Notes: generated by a model not told the origin, from the sequence alone. Shown: positions 14,077 through 24,152, counted from the first letter of the stretch. The stretch is DNA of 30,440 nt from Paraburkholderia sp. FT54 (GCF_031585635.1 NZ_CP134199.1:1-30440), one strand, 5' to 3'. Numbers and translations are program-made.

Positions 14077-15189
14077 TTACTCTGAAAACGATCCCCATCC
14101 ATCAGCGTCCGCTGACGAAATCACATTGGAGCGAACCTTGACCTGATGCTTTCGCAAAAAGTCATGACGTCCAAGCTTGCGTTGCAACTGCCCGACTACC
14201 AAACCGGGATGAACCTTGATCCTTTGGGCGAAGTTCAGCACCTTCTGCTCTGAAAAATACGGTTGCACTCGTGCCACGAAATCGTTTAGCTGATGCGTCG
14301 GGACACAGAAATTTGCCCCGGCTTCATTGGCAACGACCTCACAATCAGGCAGTCCGTCTTTCGCTTCTCCAATATCGTTATCAATGACGGCCATGCTCTT
14401 GCCGTCGCCGCGCAACACGTGTTCGATCTCATGACGCAGTACGAACCAGAAGTTATCGATTCGATCGAACCGCAACGTCATTCCGATAACAGGCTTGTCG
14501 TCCGAGAGCCAGAAGCAGGCACCGTCGAGTTTGGAACCGATCATGGGTTCAACAAATACCAGACGTACCCCGGCCTCGGCCAAAATACGGGGCGCGTGAC
14601 GCGACTCTTCCGGAGCCAGCAACAGGGCCTTGAGCCTGTCGATTGCCTCGACGAGTTTTTTGTCGGAATAGGGCGACAGCTTCTGCTGACCCGCCATAGC
14701 CTTAACGCGGAAAAGCCAGGCGAGCTGTAGCGGCGTCGCATCGAGCGTTGCGTGGGTTTTCTTTGCCGCATGACTGAGAGCAGGGTCCGCCGTCATATCC
14801 GGGATATCAAAGAATTCGCAGAAGCGTTGTTCCAGCACGTCGATGTTTTCACTGGCGCGCACCCATCCGCGACGCATCATTTCGCGCACGGGGAACTTGC
14901 TATATAGGCTGGCCTTGCGGGCAACATGGTCATTCACTGGCCGGACCTTGGAAAGCTGGTATTGGCTTTCCAGGTTCATCCAATACTCTGCTGACGTACC
15001 GAAAGCCTCGCCTAGGCCACGAGCGGTCTCAGGCGTGACAGCACGCTTTCCAGCGATTATTTCGTTGATGAGTCGCGGTGGGCGGTCAAGAATGTCTGCC
15101 AGTTCCTGCTGGCTCCACTCACGCGCTTCCAGCTCTTCGCGCAGGAACTCTCCTGGCGGAAAGACCTCTGCAGGCATGCGTGGGTTCAT
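14077..15189 (-). CDS. higA: HigA-type antitoxin fused to ImmA/IrrE metallopeptidase domain
   Basis: 370 residues from ATG at 15189-15187 with GGAG upstream. Residues 1-95 are a HigA/VapI HTH: PAEVFPPGEFLREELEAREW, SQQELADILDRPPRLINEII, GTSAEYWMNLESQYQLSK. Residues about 220-330 carry an ImmA/IrrE peptidase domain with FWFVLRHEIEHVLRG (HEXXH zinc motif) and a downstream Glu-rich region (DCEVVANEAGANFCVPTHQL). Such HigA-ImmA fusions are known. The peptidase could give self-cleaving or signal-dependent release of repression. It lies 13 bases after the toxin gene; a 35-base palindrome upstream of the toxin is the likely operator. Confidence 0.88.
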   Translation of the reverse strand: MNPRMPAEVFPPGEFLREELEAREWSQQELADILDRPPRLINEIIAGKRAVTPETARGLGEAFGTSAEYWMNLESQYQLSKVRPVNDHVARKASLYSKFPVREMMRRGWVRASENIDVLEQRFCEFFDIPDMTADPALSHAAKKTHATLDATPLQLAWLFRVKAMAGQQKLSPYSDKKLVEAIDRLKALLLAPEESRHAPRILAEAGVRLVFVEPMIGSKLDGACFWLSDDKPVIGMTLRFDRIDNFWFVLRHEIEHVLRGDGKSMAVIDNDIGEAKDGLPDCEVVANEAGANFCVPTHQLNDFVARVQPYFSEQKVLNFAQRIKVHPGLVVGQLQRKLGRHDFLRKHQVKVRSNVISSADADGWGSFSE

Positions 15190-15202
15190 GAATTCTCCAA
15201 CT

Positions 15203-15499
15203 TCAGTGGTAATCGGCAATCTCGACGATCGCAAGAATTTTGCATGGGTGATCTCCACGCAACTGCACGATCAATCGCCATTGCGCATTCAAACGGATTG
15301 AGTGCTGTCCTTCCCTGTTTCCTTTGAGTTTTTCAAAGTGCAACGACTTCAGCTTATAAAAATCTCGCTCGTCGACCGCGCTTCGGATTTGCTGCATGCG
15401 TTTTCGAAACGCACGAACGACCTCCTGCGAATAGCCAGCAGTAAAGTTGCCGTCAATCTCAAGGCGATCCAGATCATCGTCGTCGAACTCAGGTTCCAT
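15203..15499 (-). CDS. higB: HigB/RelE-type toxin
   Basis: 98 residues from ATG at 15499-15497. An upstream in-frame TTG would add eight residues; neither start has a clear ribosome binding site. The pattern YSQEVVRAFRKRMQQIRSAV, LKSLHFEKLKGNREGQHSIR, LNAQWRLIVQLRG is typical of HigB plasmid-maintenance killer toxins, ribosome-dependent mRNA endonucleases in the RelE fold. The toxin-first order is typical of higBA. Confidence 0.88.
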   Translation of the reverse strand: MEPEFDDDDLDRLEIDGNFTAGYSQEVVRAFRKRMQQIRSAVDERDFYKLKSLHFEKLKGNREGQHSIRLNAQWRLIVQLRGDHPCKILAIVEIADYH

Positions 15500-15532
15500 T
15501 GATGAATTGTATGACCAGCGCAATAATTAGTC

Positions 15533-15567
15533 AACACCATCTTTACACATGGTGTAAAGATGGTGTT
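15533..15567. promoter_or_regulatory. Perfect 16-base inverted repeat, probable HigA operator
   Basis: AACACCATCTTTACAC (15533-15548), ATG, then the exact reverse complement (15552-15567). It lies 33 bases upstream of the toxin start. Such long palindromes are what HigA dimers bind to repress higBA. Confidence 0.75.
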
Positions 15568-15635
15568 TGTACATCTTGAGTGGTGGTCTGGCTAGCTTGA
15601 GACTCCGGCTTTCAACTCTCCATTTCGATTGGCTT

Positions 15636-15665
15636 TATATGTGATAATGTCCTTTATCATATATA
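15636..15665. promoter_or_regulatory. AT-rich inverted repeat abutting the next start codon
   Basis: TATATGTGATAA (15636-15647) and TTATCATATATA (15654-15665) form 12-base arms with one mismatch. The ATG at 15669 follows after three bases, leaving no room for a ribosome binding site. It is either an operator or promoter for a leaderless message, or the real start is the ATG at 15675. Confidence 0.45.
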
Positions 15666-15668
15666 CAA

Positions 15669-15869
15669 ATGGCGATGAAAGACGACGAACAAGGAAACGC
15701 GATTCTGGATCAATGGCATGCAGCCAAGGCCGCGCACAAGGCGGCGCTCCCGGGGCAGAAAGATGCTGCTTTTGCAGACGTTCTTGCCGGAGAGGCCGCG
15801 GCCATGAGCCATTTCGGCCTTGGAAGGCATATGGCGGCGTACAAAGATCGCTTCGGCGATTATGCGTAG
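15669..15869 (+). CDS. Small unknown protein
   Basis: 66 residues from 15669, or 64 from 15675. Helical, alanine-rich and highly charged (DEQGNAILDQWHAAKAAHKA; HFGLGRHMAAYKDRFGDYA). No family recognised. GC-rich third positions agree with coding. The start is uncertain because an inverted repeat occupies the site where a ribosome binding site would sit. Confidence 0.5.
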   Translation: MAMKDDEQGNAILDQWHAAKAAHKAALPGQKDAAFADVLAGEAAAMSHFGLGRHMAAYKDRFGDYA

Positions 15870-16033
15870 TTAGTCTGCATCTGCAAGGCAGTGCGTATCT
15901 AGGCGACACGGTTCGTAAGCATGCAAAGGAAGCTGGCATAGGCAATGGAAATGCGGGCACCGGCGCACCAGGTGCACGCCTTGCGGACGACGCCCTATTC
16001 CAGCAACTGGGTACCTACCTTCCGGAGGAAAGC

Positions 16034-16303
16034 ATGGCAGACATCGAACAGTTCAAGGACGATCTGGAAACCAACGCGGACGGCCTGATTGGCGGAAGCC
16101 GCGGTGACTTCATGGAAGCGCTCGGCGAGGCCGTCTATGCGCGGGTCGCTGACGACCAGCTGGACAGCATCATTGCTGCTTATCTGACCCTGCAGGAGGT
16201 GATCGATGCGAACGTCGATAACCTCGAGGAGGAAGCCGACGAGGCGATCGATGAAGCGAAGGCCGAATTCAATGAAGCCGTCGGCAGGATTCTGGGCGTG
16301 TAA
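16034..16303 (+). CDS. Small acidic protein upstream of the tyrosine recombinase
   Basis: 89 residues, GGAGG six bases before ATG. Strongly acidic and helical (ADIEQFKDDLETNADGLIGG; NLEEEADEAIDEAKAEFNEA), so perhaps a coiled or DNA-mimic-like protein, though that is only a composition argument. It ends seven bases before the recombinase gene and may be translationally coupled to it. Confidence 0.6.
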   Translation: MADIEQFKDDLETNADGLIGGSRGDFMEALGEAVYARVADDQLDSIIAAYLTLQEVIDANVDNLEEEADEAIDEAKAEFNEAVGRILGV

Positions 16304-16309
16304 CGACGC

Positions 16310-17269
16310 ATGAACCCGATCGTTCCGTTCGCCAGTCCGGCGCCCCTGCCTGCGCTGGTCGATGCAGCGGGTGAACGGGCCGGCATCCGCTTTCTGGAGT
16401 TCTTCGCGTCGGCGATCCGCAATCCGCACACGCGTCGCGCGTATGCGCGCGCGGCCGCGGACTTCCTCGCCTGGTGTGCCGGTGCCGGCGTGCGCTCGAT
16501 CACGGCGGTGCAGCCGCTGCATGTCGCGAGCTGGATCGAACTGCAGACGCAGACGTTATCGGCGCCGACCGTCAAGCAGCGGCTCGCGGCGATCCGCCAC
16601 CTGTTCGACTGGCTCGTGACCGGCCAGATCATCCCGCACAACCCGGCCGCGTCGGTGCGCGGGCCCAGCCACACCACGAAAAAAGGCAGGACGCCGGTGC
16701 TTGATGCAACCGAGGCGCGGCAGTTGCTGGACAGCATCGATGTGACGACGTCGATCGGCCTGCGCGATCGCGCGCTGATTGCGCTGATGGTGTTTTCGTT
16801 CGCGCGCGTCGGTGCGGCACTGGCGATGCGCGTCGACGATGTCTATGTGCAGCAGCGGCGGCTATGGGTGCGGCTGCGTGAAAAGGGTGGCAAGCGGCAT
16901 GAGATGCCCTGTCATCACACGCTGGAGGCATACCTGCACGCGTACCTGGACGGCACCGGCATTGGCGACGATCCGAAGGGGCCGCTGTTCCGCACGATCC
17001 GGCGCGGCACCGGCCAGCTCAGCGAGACACCCCTACCACAGGCAAATGCCTATGCGATGGTGCGGCGTCGTGCGCTCGCCGCGGGCATCGGCACGGCGAT
17101 CGGTAATCACACGTTCCGGGCGACCGGCATCACAGCCTACCTGAAAAACGGCGGCACACTCGAAAATGCGGCGGCGATGGCGAACCACGCATCGACGCGC
17201 ACCACGCAGCTGTATGACCGGCGGCACGACGATATCAGCCTCAATGAAGTCGAGCGTATCCGTCTGTAA
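16310..17269 (+). CDS. Tyrosine recombinase (XerC/D-like site-specific integrase)
   Basis: 319 residues. The N-terminal SAM-like core-binding domain covers about 20-120 (NPHTRRAYARAAADFLAWCA; SAPTVKQRLAAIRHLFDWLV). The catalytic domain has the Arg of FSFARVGAALAMRVDDV, Lys in LREKGGKRHEMPCHH, H-x-x-R in GNHTFRATGITAYL, His in MANHASTRTTQLYDRR and the Tyr nucleophile in the same segment. It could resolve plasmid multimers or have integrated this segment. No Xer/dif-like core site is evident in the 237 bases after it. Confidence 0.9.
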   Translation: MNPIVPFASPAPLPALVDAAGERAGIRFLEFFASAIRNPHTRRAYARAAADFLAWCAGAGVRSITAVQPLHVASWIELQTQTLSAPTVKQRLAAIRHLFDWLVTGQIIPHNPAASVRGPSHTTKKGRTPVLDATEARQLLDSIDVTTSIGLRDRALIALMVFSFARVGAALAMRVDDVYVQQRRLWVRLREKGGKRHEMPCHHTLEAYLHAYLDGTGIGDDPKGPLFRTIRRGTGQLSETPLPQANAYAMVRRRALAAGIGTAIGNHTFRATGITAYLKNGGTLENAAAMANHASTRTTQLYDRRHDDISLNEVERIRL

Positions 17270-17506
17270 CTGAAGGTTGAAACAGCCGTATCGAATGGCA
17301 AAACCAGCTGCGACGGTAAGTCGCTGATCAACTTGCAAAGACCGTGGGCATTACCACCTGCGGCGGCGAAAGGAGCAGCTATGGCGGCCAAGCCCGCGAG
17401 CATGCCTTCGCCCCCACCAAGCCTCCAAGTGCCGCGCGCGAGGCAAAAAGCTTTGCTCGTACCCGAGCGAATTGGATCCGGGTTAGTACTCCTCCACATC
17501 AAGTGC

Positions 17507-20500
17507 TCAGTCTTCTTGATCCGCCTCAGCGGCAGACGACTCTGCTTGACGTAGTACGAGCTGAGTCGCATCTTCTGACAGGTCCGGCGGATATCCGTAC
17601 TTGGCGAGCAACCGGCGCACGGTTCTCCGCAAACCAGCCCGCACCGATTCACGCTGCGTCCAATCTAGCTTGGGCATTTTCTTTACCATCTCCGTCAGTT
17701 CCCGCGCCATGAGCCGAAGCGTGTCGCTCTTCATAACATCTTTGGCCGAGCCATTTTCCGCCAAAGCGTCGTAGAACGCGGCCTCCTCAGTACTTATGCC
17801 GAGCTCCTCGCCATGTCGCTGAGCCTCACGCATGAATTTCGCCAAGTCTATGAGCCGCGAAATCATCTCGGCTGTCGTGATCGCCTTGTTGGTATAGCGC
17901 AACATAGCGTCTTCGAGCGCTTCACGAAATTTCTTACTTTGAACAATATTCGTTCGCTCAGTGACACGAATTTGATCGGCTAGCAGCTTGCGCAACGTCT
18001 CCAACGCCAGGTTCTTTTGCTCAAGCGCGGCAACCCGCTGCAGGAATTCGTCGCTAAGAATATCGAGTCGCGCCGTGTCGAGTCCTGCAGCCGCAAATAG
18101 ATCGATGACCTGATCTGCGCGGACGGCTGCGCCGATGACCTGTCGGACGGCAGCATCCACGTCGCGCTGACGCGCTGTCGCGGCGCCGCCCGGCTCATCC
18201 GCCAGTCGCTTACGGATCATGGCGGCGACACGCTGGAAAAACGCCAAATGCTGGACCACTGTTTCCGTCTCGACGCGGGGCACTGCCAAAGCGAAGGCCG
18301 CTGATAACTCTTTTACGAGCGCGCGCAAGCGCTGCCAACCGTCCAGCTGCGCAAAAACATGGTCCACCGCGGCTAGATACACCCGCAACGCCATCTGTGG
18401 CTCGGCATCGAGGGCGCCTTCGTAATCACAGCCATGAAAAAAATCGCGCAACTTTTCGAACGCGGCCTGCATGGCTGGCACGGCCTCGTCCTGCACCTGT
18501 TTAACCGCCTCGCCAGTGCCGCCAGCTCGGGTGTAGATAGCCAGCGCGTCCGCCAGCTGGTCCGCGAGGCCCAGCAGGTCCACGATCAAGCCACCGGGCT
18601 TTTCCCCATGCACACGGTTAACTCTGGCGATGGCCTGCATTAGGTTGTGACCGGCTAGGGGTTTGTCCAAATACATCGTGTGCGCAGGGGGGCAGTCAAA
18701 GCCTGTCAGCCACATATCGCACACGATCGCCAGTCGGAAGCCGTCATCCGGATTTTTGAACCGCTCCGCCAGTCGCTTACGTGCGGCCTTGCTGCGGATA
18801 TGACTGCGCAACGGCTCAATGTCGTCGTTCTCGCCGGACACAATGACCTTCATCGCTCCACGGTCGTCGTCGGAATCATGCCACTCAGGTCGCAGGGTTT
18901 TGATCGCCTCGTACAGTCGCGCGGCGATCTCCCGACTCATGGTCACGATCATCGCCTTGCCTTCCATCGCGGCGCGGCGCTTTTCCCAATGATCGACGAT
19001 AAACGCAGCCGTCCGCTCAAGTCGCTCTGGCGCGCCAACCAACGCTTCCAGTGGGATGCGAATCTGATCAACGACTTCCTCGCCTGCCGCATTAGCCTCG
19101 GCGGCCTGCTCCAGTTCAGCTTCGGCTGCAGCCGCGCCCGCGTTGTCAACTGTCAGCTTGACGATGCACGATTCGTAATACAGCGGTTTAGTCGCCCCAT
19201 CATCTACTGCCTGACGAATGTCGTACACATCCACATACTCGCCGAAGACATGAATGGTATTTTTGTCGTCGCGCTCCAGCGGAGTGCCAGTAAACCCGAG
19301 AAAGGTTGCGTTTGGCAGTGCGACGCGCATCCAACGCGCGCCACCTTCAATGAAGCCGTATTGGCTGCGATGTGCCTCGTCCGCTATCACCAGCACATTC
19401 GCTCGGTCCGAGATTCTGCCGTGGGCCTCGGCGAACTTCTGAACTGTAGTAAACACCACTCCACCGGAGGCACGATCCAGCAGTGCTTTCAGACGATCCC
19501 TGCTTTCCGCTTGTACCGGGGCCTGCCGCAGCAGCGCACGGCCTGCAGCGAAAGTACCGAAGAGTTGGTCGTCAAGATCGTTGCGATCTGTGACCACAAC
19601 GATGGTTGGGTTCGCCATTACCGGTTCGCGAACGAGGGCACCGGCCAACATAAGCATGGTCAACGACTTGCCAGAACCTTGGGTGTGCCAGACCACACCG
19701 CCGCGGCCATCACCTACGCCGAGAGGCGGTTTTAGATTCGCAAGCACGCTGTCACACGCCTTGCGCACCGCGCGGAACTGATGATAGCCGGCGATCTTCT
19801 TAGCGATCTCGCCGCGTTCGTCTTCCTCGAAGACAACACATGTCCGCAGGTAGTACAGCAGCAGCGAAGGCTCAAACAGCCCACGAATGAGCGCCTCCAA
19901 TGTTGGCTTGCCGCCTTGGGCTGGACGCCAAGGTGCGAAGCGGCTCGGACCACTGGTAACGGAGCCGACGCGGGTCAAGAGACCATCGGAGGCGACTAGC
20001 AGAAGGTTGGACACAAACAGGTCGGGCGCACACTGCACGTAGCGCCCAAGCTGGTCGATCGCCGCATTCAAATTTGCGTTGGGATCCGTCGGATCCTTCA
20101 GCTCAATCACTGCGACCGGCAGGCCGTTAAGAAATACGGTCAAATCTGGGCGGATAATTTTTCCCGAAGACGCAGCGACGGTCAGTTGCCGCACTACTAT
20201 CAGATCGTTCTGCCGGGGATTATCAAAATCCACTAGCCGCGCCCGTCCACCGCGAGTTTCGCCGCTCGCACTGTCGCGGTACTCTACCTCCACCCCGTCG
20301 ATCAGTAATGTCTGGAACCAGCGGTTATTCTGTATGAACGTCGGGTGGGGCGGCCGAGCTAGGGTGCGGACGACTTGTTCGCACACCTCGTGAGGCAACG
20401 TTGAATTCAGTCGATGGAGCCCCGCACTAATTCTCCCTTGAAGAATGCACTGTGATGCATCGCTTCGCTCGCCAGCCTTATCGAGGTCAGAGCCGCTCTT

Positions 20501-20578
20501 GGTCACAAAGCCAAGTGCGCCAAAGTAGGCCGTGGCGACATCCTCAACTAGGCGTTCGGTTGGTGAGTTCATCGTCAT
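17507..20578 (-). CDS. hsdR: Type I restriction enzyme R subunit
   Basis: 1023 residues, a usual length for HsdR. A PD-(D/E)xK nuclease motif spans IIRPDLTVFLNGLPVAVIEL followed by K (about residues 142-160). Walker A is VWHTQGSGKSLTML (about 298-308). The DEAH box is VIADEAHRSQYGF (about 400). Later helicase motifs include TFLGFTGTPL and MWLTGFDCPPAHTMYLDKPL. This subunit translocates and cuts unmodified DNA together with HsdM and HsdS. Its start codon overlaps the stop of the preceding Abi_C-type gene (ATGA). It is the last gene of the four-gene minus-strand operon. Confidence 0.95.
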   Translation of the reverse strand: MTMNSPTERLVEDVATAYFGALGFVTKSGSDLDKAGERSDASQCILQGRISAGLHRLNSTLPHEVCEQVVRTLARPPHPTFIQNNRWFQTLLIDGVEVEYRDSASGETRGGRARLVDFDNPRQNDLIVVRQLTVAASSGKIIRPDLTVFLNGLPVAVIELKDPTDPNANLNAAIDQLGRYVQCAPDLFVSNLLLVASDGLLTRVGSVTSGPSRFAPWRPAQGGKPTLEALIRGLFEPSLLLYYLRTCVVFEEDERGEIAKKIAGYHQFRAVRKACDSVLANLKPPLGVGDGRGGVVWHTQGSGKSLTMLMLAGALVREPVMANPTIVVVTDRNDLDDQLFGTFAAGRALLRQAPVQAESRDRLKALLDRASGGVVFTTVQKFAEAHGRISDRANVLVIADEAHRSQYGFIEGGARWMRVALPNATFLGFTGTPLERDDKNTIHVFGEYVDVYDIRQAVDDGATKPLYYESCIVKLTVDNAGAAAAEAELEQAAEANAAGEEVVDQIRIPLEALVGAPERLERTAAFIVDHWEKRRAAMEGKAMIVTMSREIAARLYEAIKTLRPEWHDSDDDRGAMKVIVSGENDDIEPLRSHIRSKAARKRLAERFKNPDDGFRLAIVCDMWLTGFDCPPAHTMYLDKPLAGHNLMQAIARVNRVHGEKPGGLIVDLLGLADQLADALAIYTRAGGTGEAVKQVQDEAVPAMQAAFEKLRDFFHGCDYEGALDAEPQMALRVYLAAVDHVFAQLDGWQRLRALVKELSAAFALAVPRVETETVVQHLAFFQRVAAMIRKRLADEPGGAATARQRDVDAAVRQVIGAAVRADQVIDLFAAAGLDTARLDILSDEFLQRVAALEQKNLALETLRKLLADQIRVTERTNIVQSKKFREALEDAMLRYTNKAITTAEMISRLIDLAKFMREAQRHGEELGISTEEAAFYDALAENGSAKDVMKSDTLRLMARELTEMVKKMPKLDWTQRESVRAGLRRTVRRLLAKYGYPPDLSEDATQLVLRQAESSAAEADQED

Positions 20579-21297
20579 TCCGATGCCCCGTTCGCATTGT
20601 CGCCGCCGCCGTTCATTCCATCTCGCTCGGCAATGAACTCGTTCAATGCTGTCTTGTACGCCTCACCGTCTGCGTGGAACAGTACGCGACTTGGCAGCAA
20701 CTCCAGTCGGCCGAATCTGACGACCTCATAATCGCGATCGAAAGCATCATTAAAATCCGCATGATCTTCATAGTAAACGCGTGCACCAGGAGCCTGAATC
20801 AATGCGTCGCGGTGAATGCGGTATAGGAATGACACGATGGTATCCGCAGCCTGAGCCGCAAGCGTGGCCTGTCGGAGGTCGAGCCTGGCGGTATAGCTAT
20901 CCCGCCCATGTGACGCCATCCCGTAGTTGTTCCGGAGTTCGCAGAGTCCTTGGATTGTCTGCAATAGCCCGCGTATCGTCTTCTCGACGGATTCACGTGC
21001 CTTTTGCGGATCTGGGTGGCTGCGAGGAAGGAGAGACAGCCGATTAGTTGTCTCGCGCAATAACTTTGGGGCATCCCAGTTGGGATCGGCAGGCTGGCCG
21101 ATATCGGCAAGGACGGTCTTGCACACCGATTCGACCAACGTCTTTGAAAGATCAAATGCGAAGTCGGGCACACTCTCTAGTGTGCTTTCGATCGCATTGA
21201 TCTGTTGCTCGATCGCCTCTGCAACGGGGCCATCCGCAAGTGCTGCGCGAGCACCAACCATCTGAAAGCGCAACTGGACCATCGAGGATTCAGCCAT
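20575..21297 (-). CDS. Abi_C (abortive infection C-terminal) protein inserted in the R-M operon
   Basis: 240 residues from ATG at 21297, overlapping the hsdS stop by eight bases; the stop overlaps the hsdR start by four. Residues about 60-150 match the Abi_C pattern: LADIGQPADPNWDAPKLLRE, EKTIRGLLQTIQGLCELRNN, YGMASHGRDSYTARL, TIVSFLYRIH. RNNYGMASH has a HEPN-like R-x-n-H arrangement. The overlaps show it is an integral part of the operon, not a chance insertion. It may back up restriction with cell shutdown, which is an inference. Confidence 0.85.
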   Translation of the reverse strand: MAESSMVQLRFQMVGARAALADGPVAEAIEQQINAIESTLESVPDFAFDLSKTLVESVCKTVLADIGQPADPNWDAPKLLRETTNRLSLLPRSHPDPQKARESVEKTIRGLLQTIQGLCELRNNYGMASHGRDSYTARLDLRQATLAAQAADTIVSFLYRIHRDALIQAPGARVYYEDHADFNDAFDRDYEVVRFGRLELLPSRVLFHADGEAYKTALNEFIAERDGMNGGGDNANGASE

Positions 21298-22492
21298 CGA
21301 CGGCCTCGACGCGCGCACTACCACTCAATAGTCGAGGCAGTAAGTAGTCACGGAGCTCCTCTAGCTTTCGAGTCTCCATTTCGGACGCCTCGATCAAATC
21401 GTCTAGAGGCCGCACCAGATCCTCGAACGCTTTGGCAATATCGTCCACAGGCTCAAGGAAGGGCATATTGGCGAGAAACTGTTTTGTAACTGCCTTAAAG
21501 ATTGTGCCATCGCCGATTGCGTCCTCCTCGGCGAATACGTGCCCTAGTTGATGCAACAGAAACGACTGGGAGCCATGACGGTGACGTATCCCCGCCAAGC
21601 CGCGACCTAACACTAGGCGACGATCGGCGACGTTGATACGTCCCACGGGTGCGCGTACCGAGAGAAGAATATCGTGTGGCTCGGCAAGTCTACCGTCAGT
21701 GGCGCAATAGACGCGGTGACTTGGAAAGCGGAAGCCGTAGTCGGTGACACCTTGATGGAATGGCAGTCCATTACCTTCCTGGTTGTAGAACTCAGATGAT
21801 GGCGACTGGCCCATCGTCAGATGAACTATTTGCTCAAGCGGCTTCACTCCCCAACTTTCCGGTATAGGACCGATTTTGGAGGCGACGAGGCGAGTCGGCA
21901 ATGCATCAAAGACGTGCTGAGGCATAGAAGGAAACGATGTGCCACCAGAGGCTCTTACCTTGACGGGCTCGAAATCCACAAACCACGCGCGGAAAATCGC
22001 CCGTGCCAAGCGTTCCAACGCCCGCACGGTGCGGCCGTTTTGATCGATTTTTTCATCCAAAGCGCTGAGTGTCTTGCCGATGGCCTCCTGCGTCGTTAGA
22101 CGATGCGGCCAGACAATTTCTATCGGATGAACATGATTACGATTGAGGGTTGGATTTGCTGAACCAACATCCATTCCAGCAAGCCGAGTGGCCATCATTC
22201 GGAAAAAATAGTAAACGAATCGCGGGTCATTCCCCTTGAAGTCCTTCACCCAGAGCGTTGTGTCATGCGGCCAATAATCCGCTGCCACATAGTAAACGCT
22301 TCCTACGACTCCTTTCCGACCAAGCACCACTCCCGGACCAACGGCCGTCGACGTGTCGTGATAGCTGGACACCCCCCCGGATGAGACCACAGGCACAGAA
22401 CCCTGACGCTGAGTGGCCTTTGTGATATCGAAGCCACGTTGCAGGGTTAGTTGTTCTCCTATGGTGGTGCGAATCCACCCGTCAGGAAGCAT
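21290..22492 (-). CDS. hsdS: Type I restriction enzyme S (specificity) subunit
   Basis: 400 residues, two target-recognition domains. The first runs from [20 protein letters not shown] to [20 protein letters not shown] and is followed by a conserved helical spacer ([20 protein letters not shown]). The second starts at [20 protein letters not shown] and ends with [20 protein letters not shown]. It sets the bipartite DNA sequence the enzyme recognises. It starts 11 bases inside the end of hsdM. Confidence 0.93.
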   Translation of the reverse strand: MLPDGWIRTTIGEQLTLQRGFDITKATQRQGSVPVVSSGGVSSYHDTSTAVGPGVVLGRKGVVGSVYYVAADYWPHDTTLWVKDFKGNDPRFVYYFFRMMATRLAGMDVGSANPTLNRNHVHPIEIVWPHRLTTQEAIGKTLSALDEKIDQNGRTVRALERLARAIFRAWFVDFEPVKVRASGGTSFPSMPQHVFDALPTRLVASKIGPIPESWGVKPLEQIVHLTMGQSPSSEFYNQEGNGLPFHQGVTDYGFRFPSHRVYCATDGRLAEPHDILLSVRAPVGRINVADRRLVLGRGLAGIRHRHGSQSFLLHQLGHVFAEEDAIGDGTIFKAVTKQFLANMPFLEPVDDIAKAFEDLVRPLDDLIEASEMETRKLEELRDYLLPRLLSGSARVEAVDG

Positions 22493-24152
22493 TTGTCACC
22501 TTGTTCAGTTGTGCTCGGATCACAGCGGTAAGTTGTTCGGAAGTGGCAAAGTGCCTGTCCAGCTCTTCCAGCAAACGCGAGTACTTCTCCGCGAACGGCT
22601 CGCCGTCATTCTGCTGCTCCTCTGCACCTACGTAACGGCTGGGAGTAAGGACAAAGCCATGCTTTTTGATTTCCTCGATGTTAGCGGCGTTGCAGAAACC
22701 AGGGATGTCGGAGTAGGACCACGTGCCGTGCTGTGCTTCATCCCACCACTCGGGCCTCTTCTCGCCACGCCATTGGCGGAACGCATAGATGATGCGCCCG
22801 ATATCAGTATCAGGTTTCGGGTCACCTTGCCCGCCAGCCATCAGCGTTTCACCATCTTCGCCGCCGCTAAGCACGCGCAGCGTACGTGTCTCCATGCTGC
22901 CGAGTTTGCGAGCGTCGATGAATAGTGTTTCGCTCGTGCGGTCGCGACCGCCGTACTTGAGATTGCGACCGCTCTTGTCACGGGTCACGAACCACAGACA
23001 TACGGGGATGCCAGTGGTGAAGAATAACTGCGTCGGCAGGGCCACGATGCAGTCCACTAGGTCAGCCTCGACGATGCGCTTGCGGATCTCTCCTTCACCG
23101 CCGACATTGCTAGAAAGCGAGCCGTTAGCCATGACGAAGCCCGCAACACCACCACCGTGGCCATTGGGCGGGGCAATGTGGTGTATGAAATGCTGAATCC
23201 AAGCGTAGTTGGCGTTTCCCGACGGCGGTGTGCCATAGCGCCATCGCACATCATCTTGCAGTAACTTGCCGGACCAATCGGAAACGTTGAACGGTGGATT
23301 GGCTAGGATATAGTCGGCTTTCAGGTCCGGGTGCAAGTCACGAAGGAAGGTGTCGGCCGGCTGCGAGCCAAGGTTGGCTTCAATGGACCGGATGGCGAGA
23401 TTCATATGCGCCAGCCGCCAAGTGGTCGGATTGGACTCTTGACCAAAGATGGAGATATCGGTCTTGTTGCCGCCGTGCGCTTCGACAAAACTTTCGGACT
23501 GCACGAACATGCCGCCGGAGCCGCAGCACGGATCATAGACACGCCCCTCGTAAGGTTCGATCATCTCGACCAACACCCGCACTACACAGCGTGGTGTAAA
23601 AAACTCACCACCCAGCTTTCCCTCGGCTTGGGCGAACTTCCCGAGAAAGTACTCGTAGACTCGACCAAGGGTATCGCGCGCCTTGGCGCGGTCGCCCTTG
23701 AAGCCTATGTCTGCGATGAGCTCGATTAGTCCCTTCAGTTTTACCGGCTCGATACCACGGCGAGCATAGTCGCGTGGGAGCTTGTTCTTGAGATTCGGGT
23801 TGTCGCGCTCGACGACGAGGATCGCGTCGTCAATCAGTGTGGCGATATCGGGGCGCGTGGCTTGGTTCTGGAGGTTAACCCAGCGCGCCTCCGGCGGCAC
23901 CCAGAATACTCGTTCAGCGGTGTATTCATCACGATTTTCGAGTAGTGCCTCCTGCTGCGCCCCAGTGATGCCTTCGGCCACAAGCTCATCCTTGAGCTCC
24001 TCGCGCCGTGCTTCAAATGAGTCGGATATGTATTTCAAGAACAATAAGCCAAGCACAACATGCTTGTATTCAGCGGCATCAACTTGTCCGCGCAAAGTGT
24101 CAGCGGATTTCCAAAGTGTGTCTGTGTAGGCGACTTCGTTGTTGTTGGCCAT
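22482..24152 (-). CDS. hsdM: Type I restriction enzyme M (methyltransferase) subunit
   Basis: 556 residues from [20 protein letters not shown]; longer upstream starts lack support. The N-terminal HsdM domain is followed by the SAM-binding motif [17 protein letters not shown] (about 206-222) and the adenine-N6 catalytic motif [15 protein letters not shown] (about 279-293). It methylates the host site and, with HsdS, forms the modification complex. First gene of the operon; TATAAT-like -10 elements lie at about 24241-24246 on the minus strand. Confidence 0.95.
   Translation of the reverse strand: MANNNEVAYTDTLWKSADTLRGQVDAAEYKHVVLGLLFLKYISDSFEARREELKDELVAEGITGAQQEALLENRDEYTAERVFWVPPEARWVNLQNQATRPDIATLIDDAILVVERDNPNLKNKLPRDYARRGIEPVKLKGLIELIADIGFKGDRAKARDTLGRVYEYFLGKFAQAEGKLGGEFFTPRCVVRVLVEMIEPYEGRVYDPCCGSGGMFVQSESFVEAHGGNKTDISIFGQESNPTTWRLAHMNLAIRSIEANLGSQPADTFLRDLHPDLKADYILANPPFNVSDWSGKLLQDDVRWRYGTPPSGNANYAWIQHFIHHIAPPNGHGGGVAGFVMANGSLSSNVGGEGEIRKRIVEADLVDCIVALPTQLFFTTGIPVCLWFVTRDKSGRNLKYGGRDRTSETLFIDARKLGSMETRTLRVLSGGEDGETLMAGGQGDPKPDTDIGRIIYAFRQWRGEKRPEWWDEAQHGTWSYSDIPGFCNAANIEEIKKHGFVLTPSRYVGAEEQQNDGEPFAEKYSRLLEELDRHFATSEQLTAVIRAQLNKVTNAS

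Noticed and set aside
17270..17506. dif/cer-like or att core site downstream of the tyrosine recombinase
   Set aside because: No 11-6-11 inverted arrangement or repeat shared with another part of the window could be seen.
18680..19735. 351-codon open frame antisense to hsdR
   Set aside because: Lies wholly inside an intact hsdR with motifs in order; no start signal or family.
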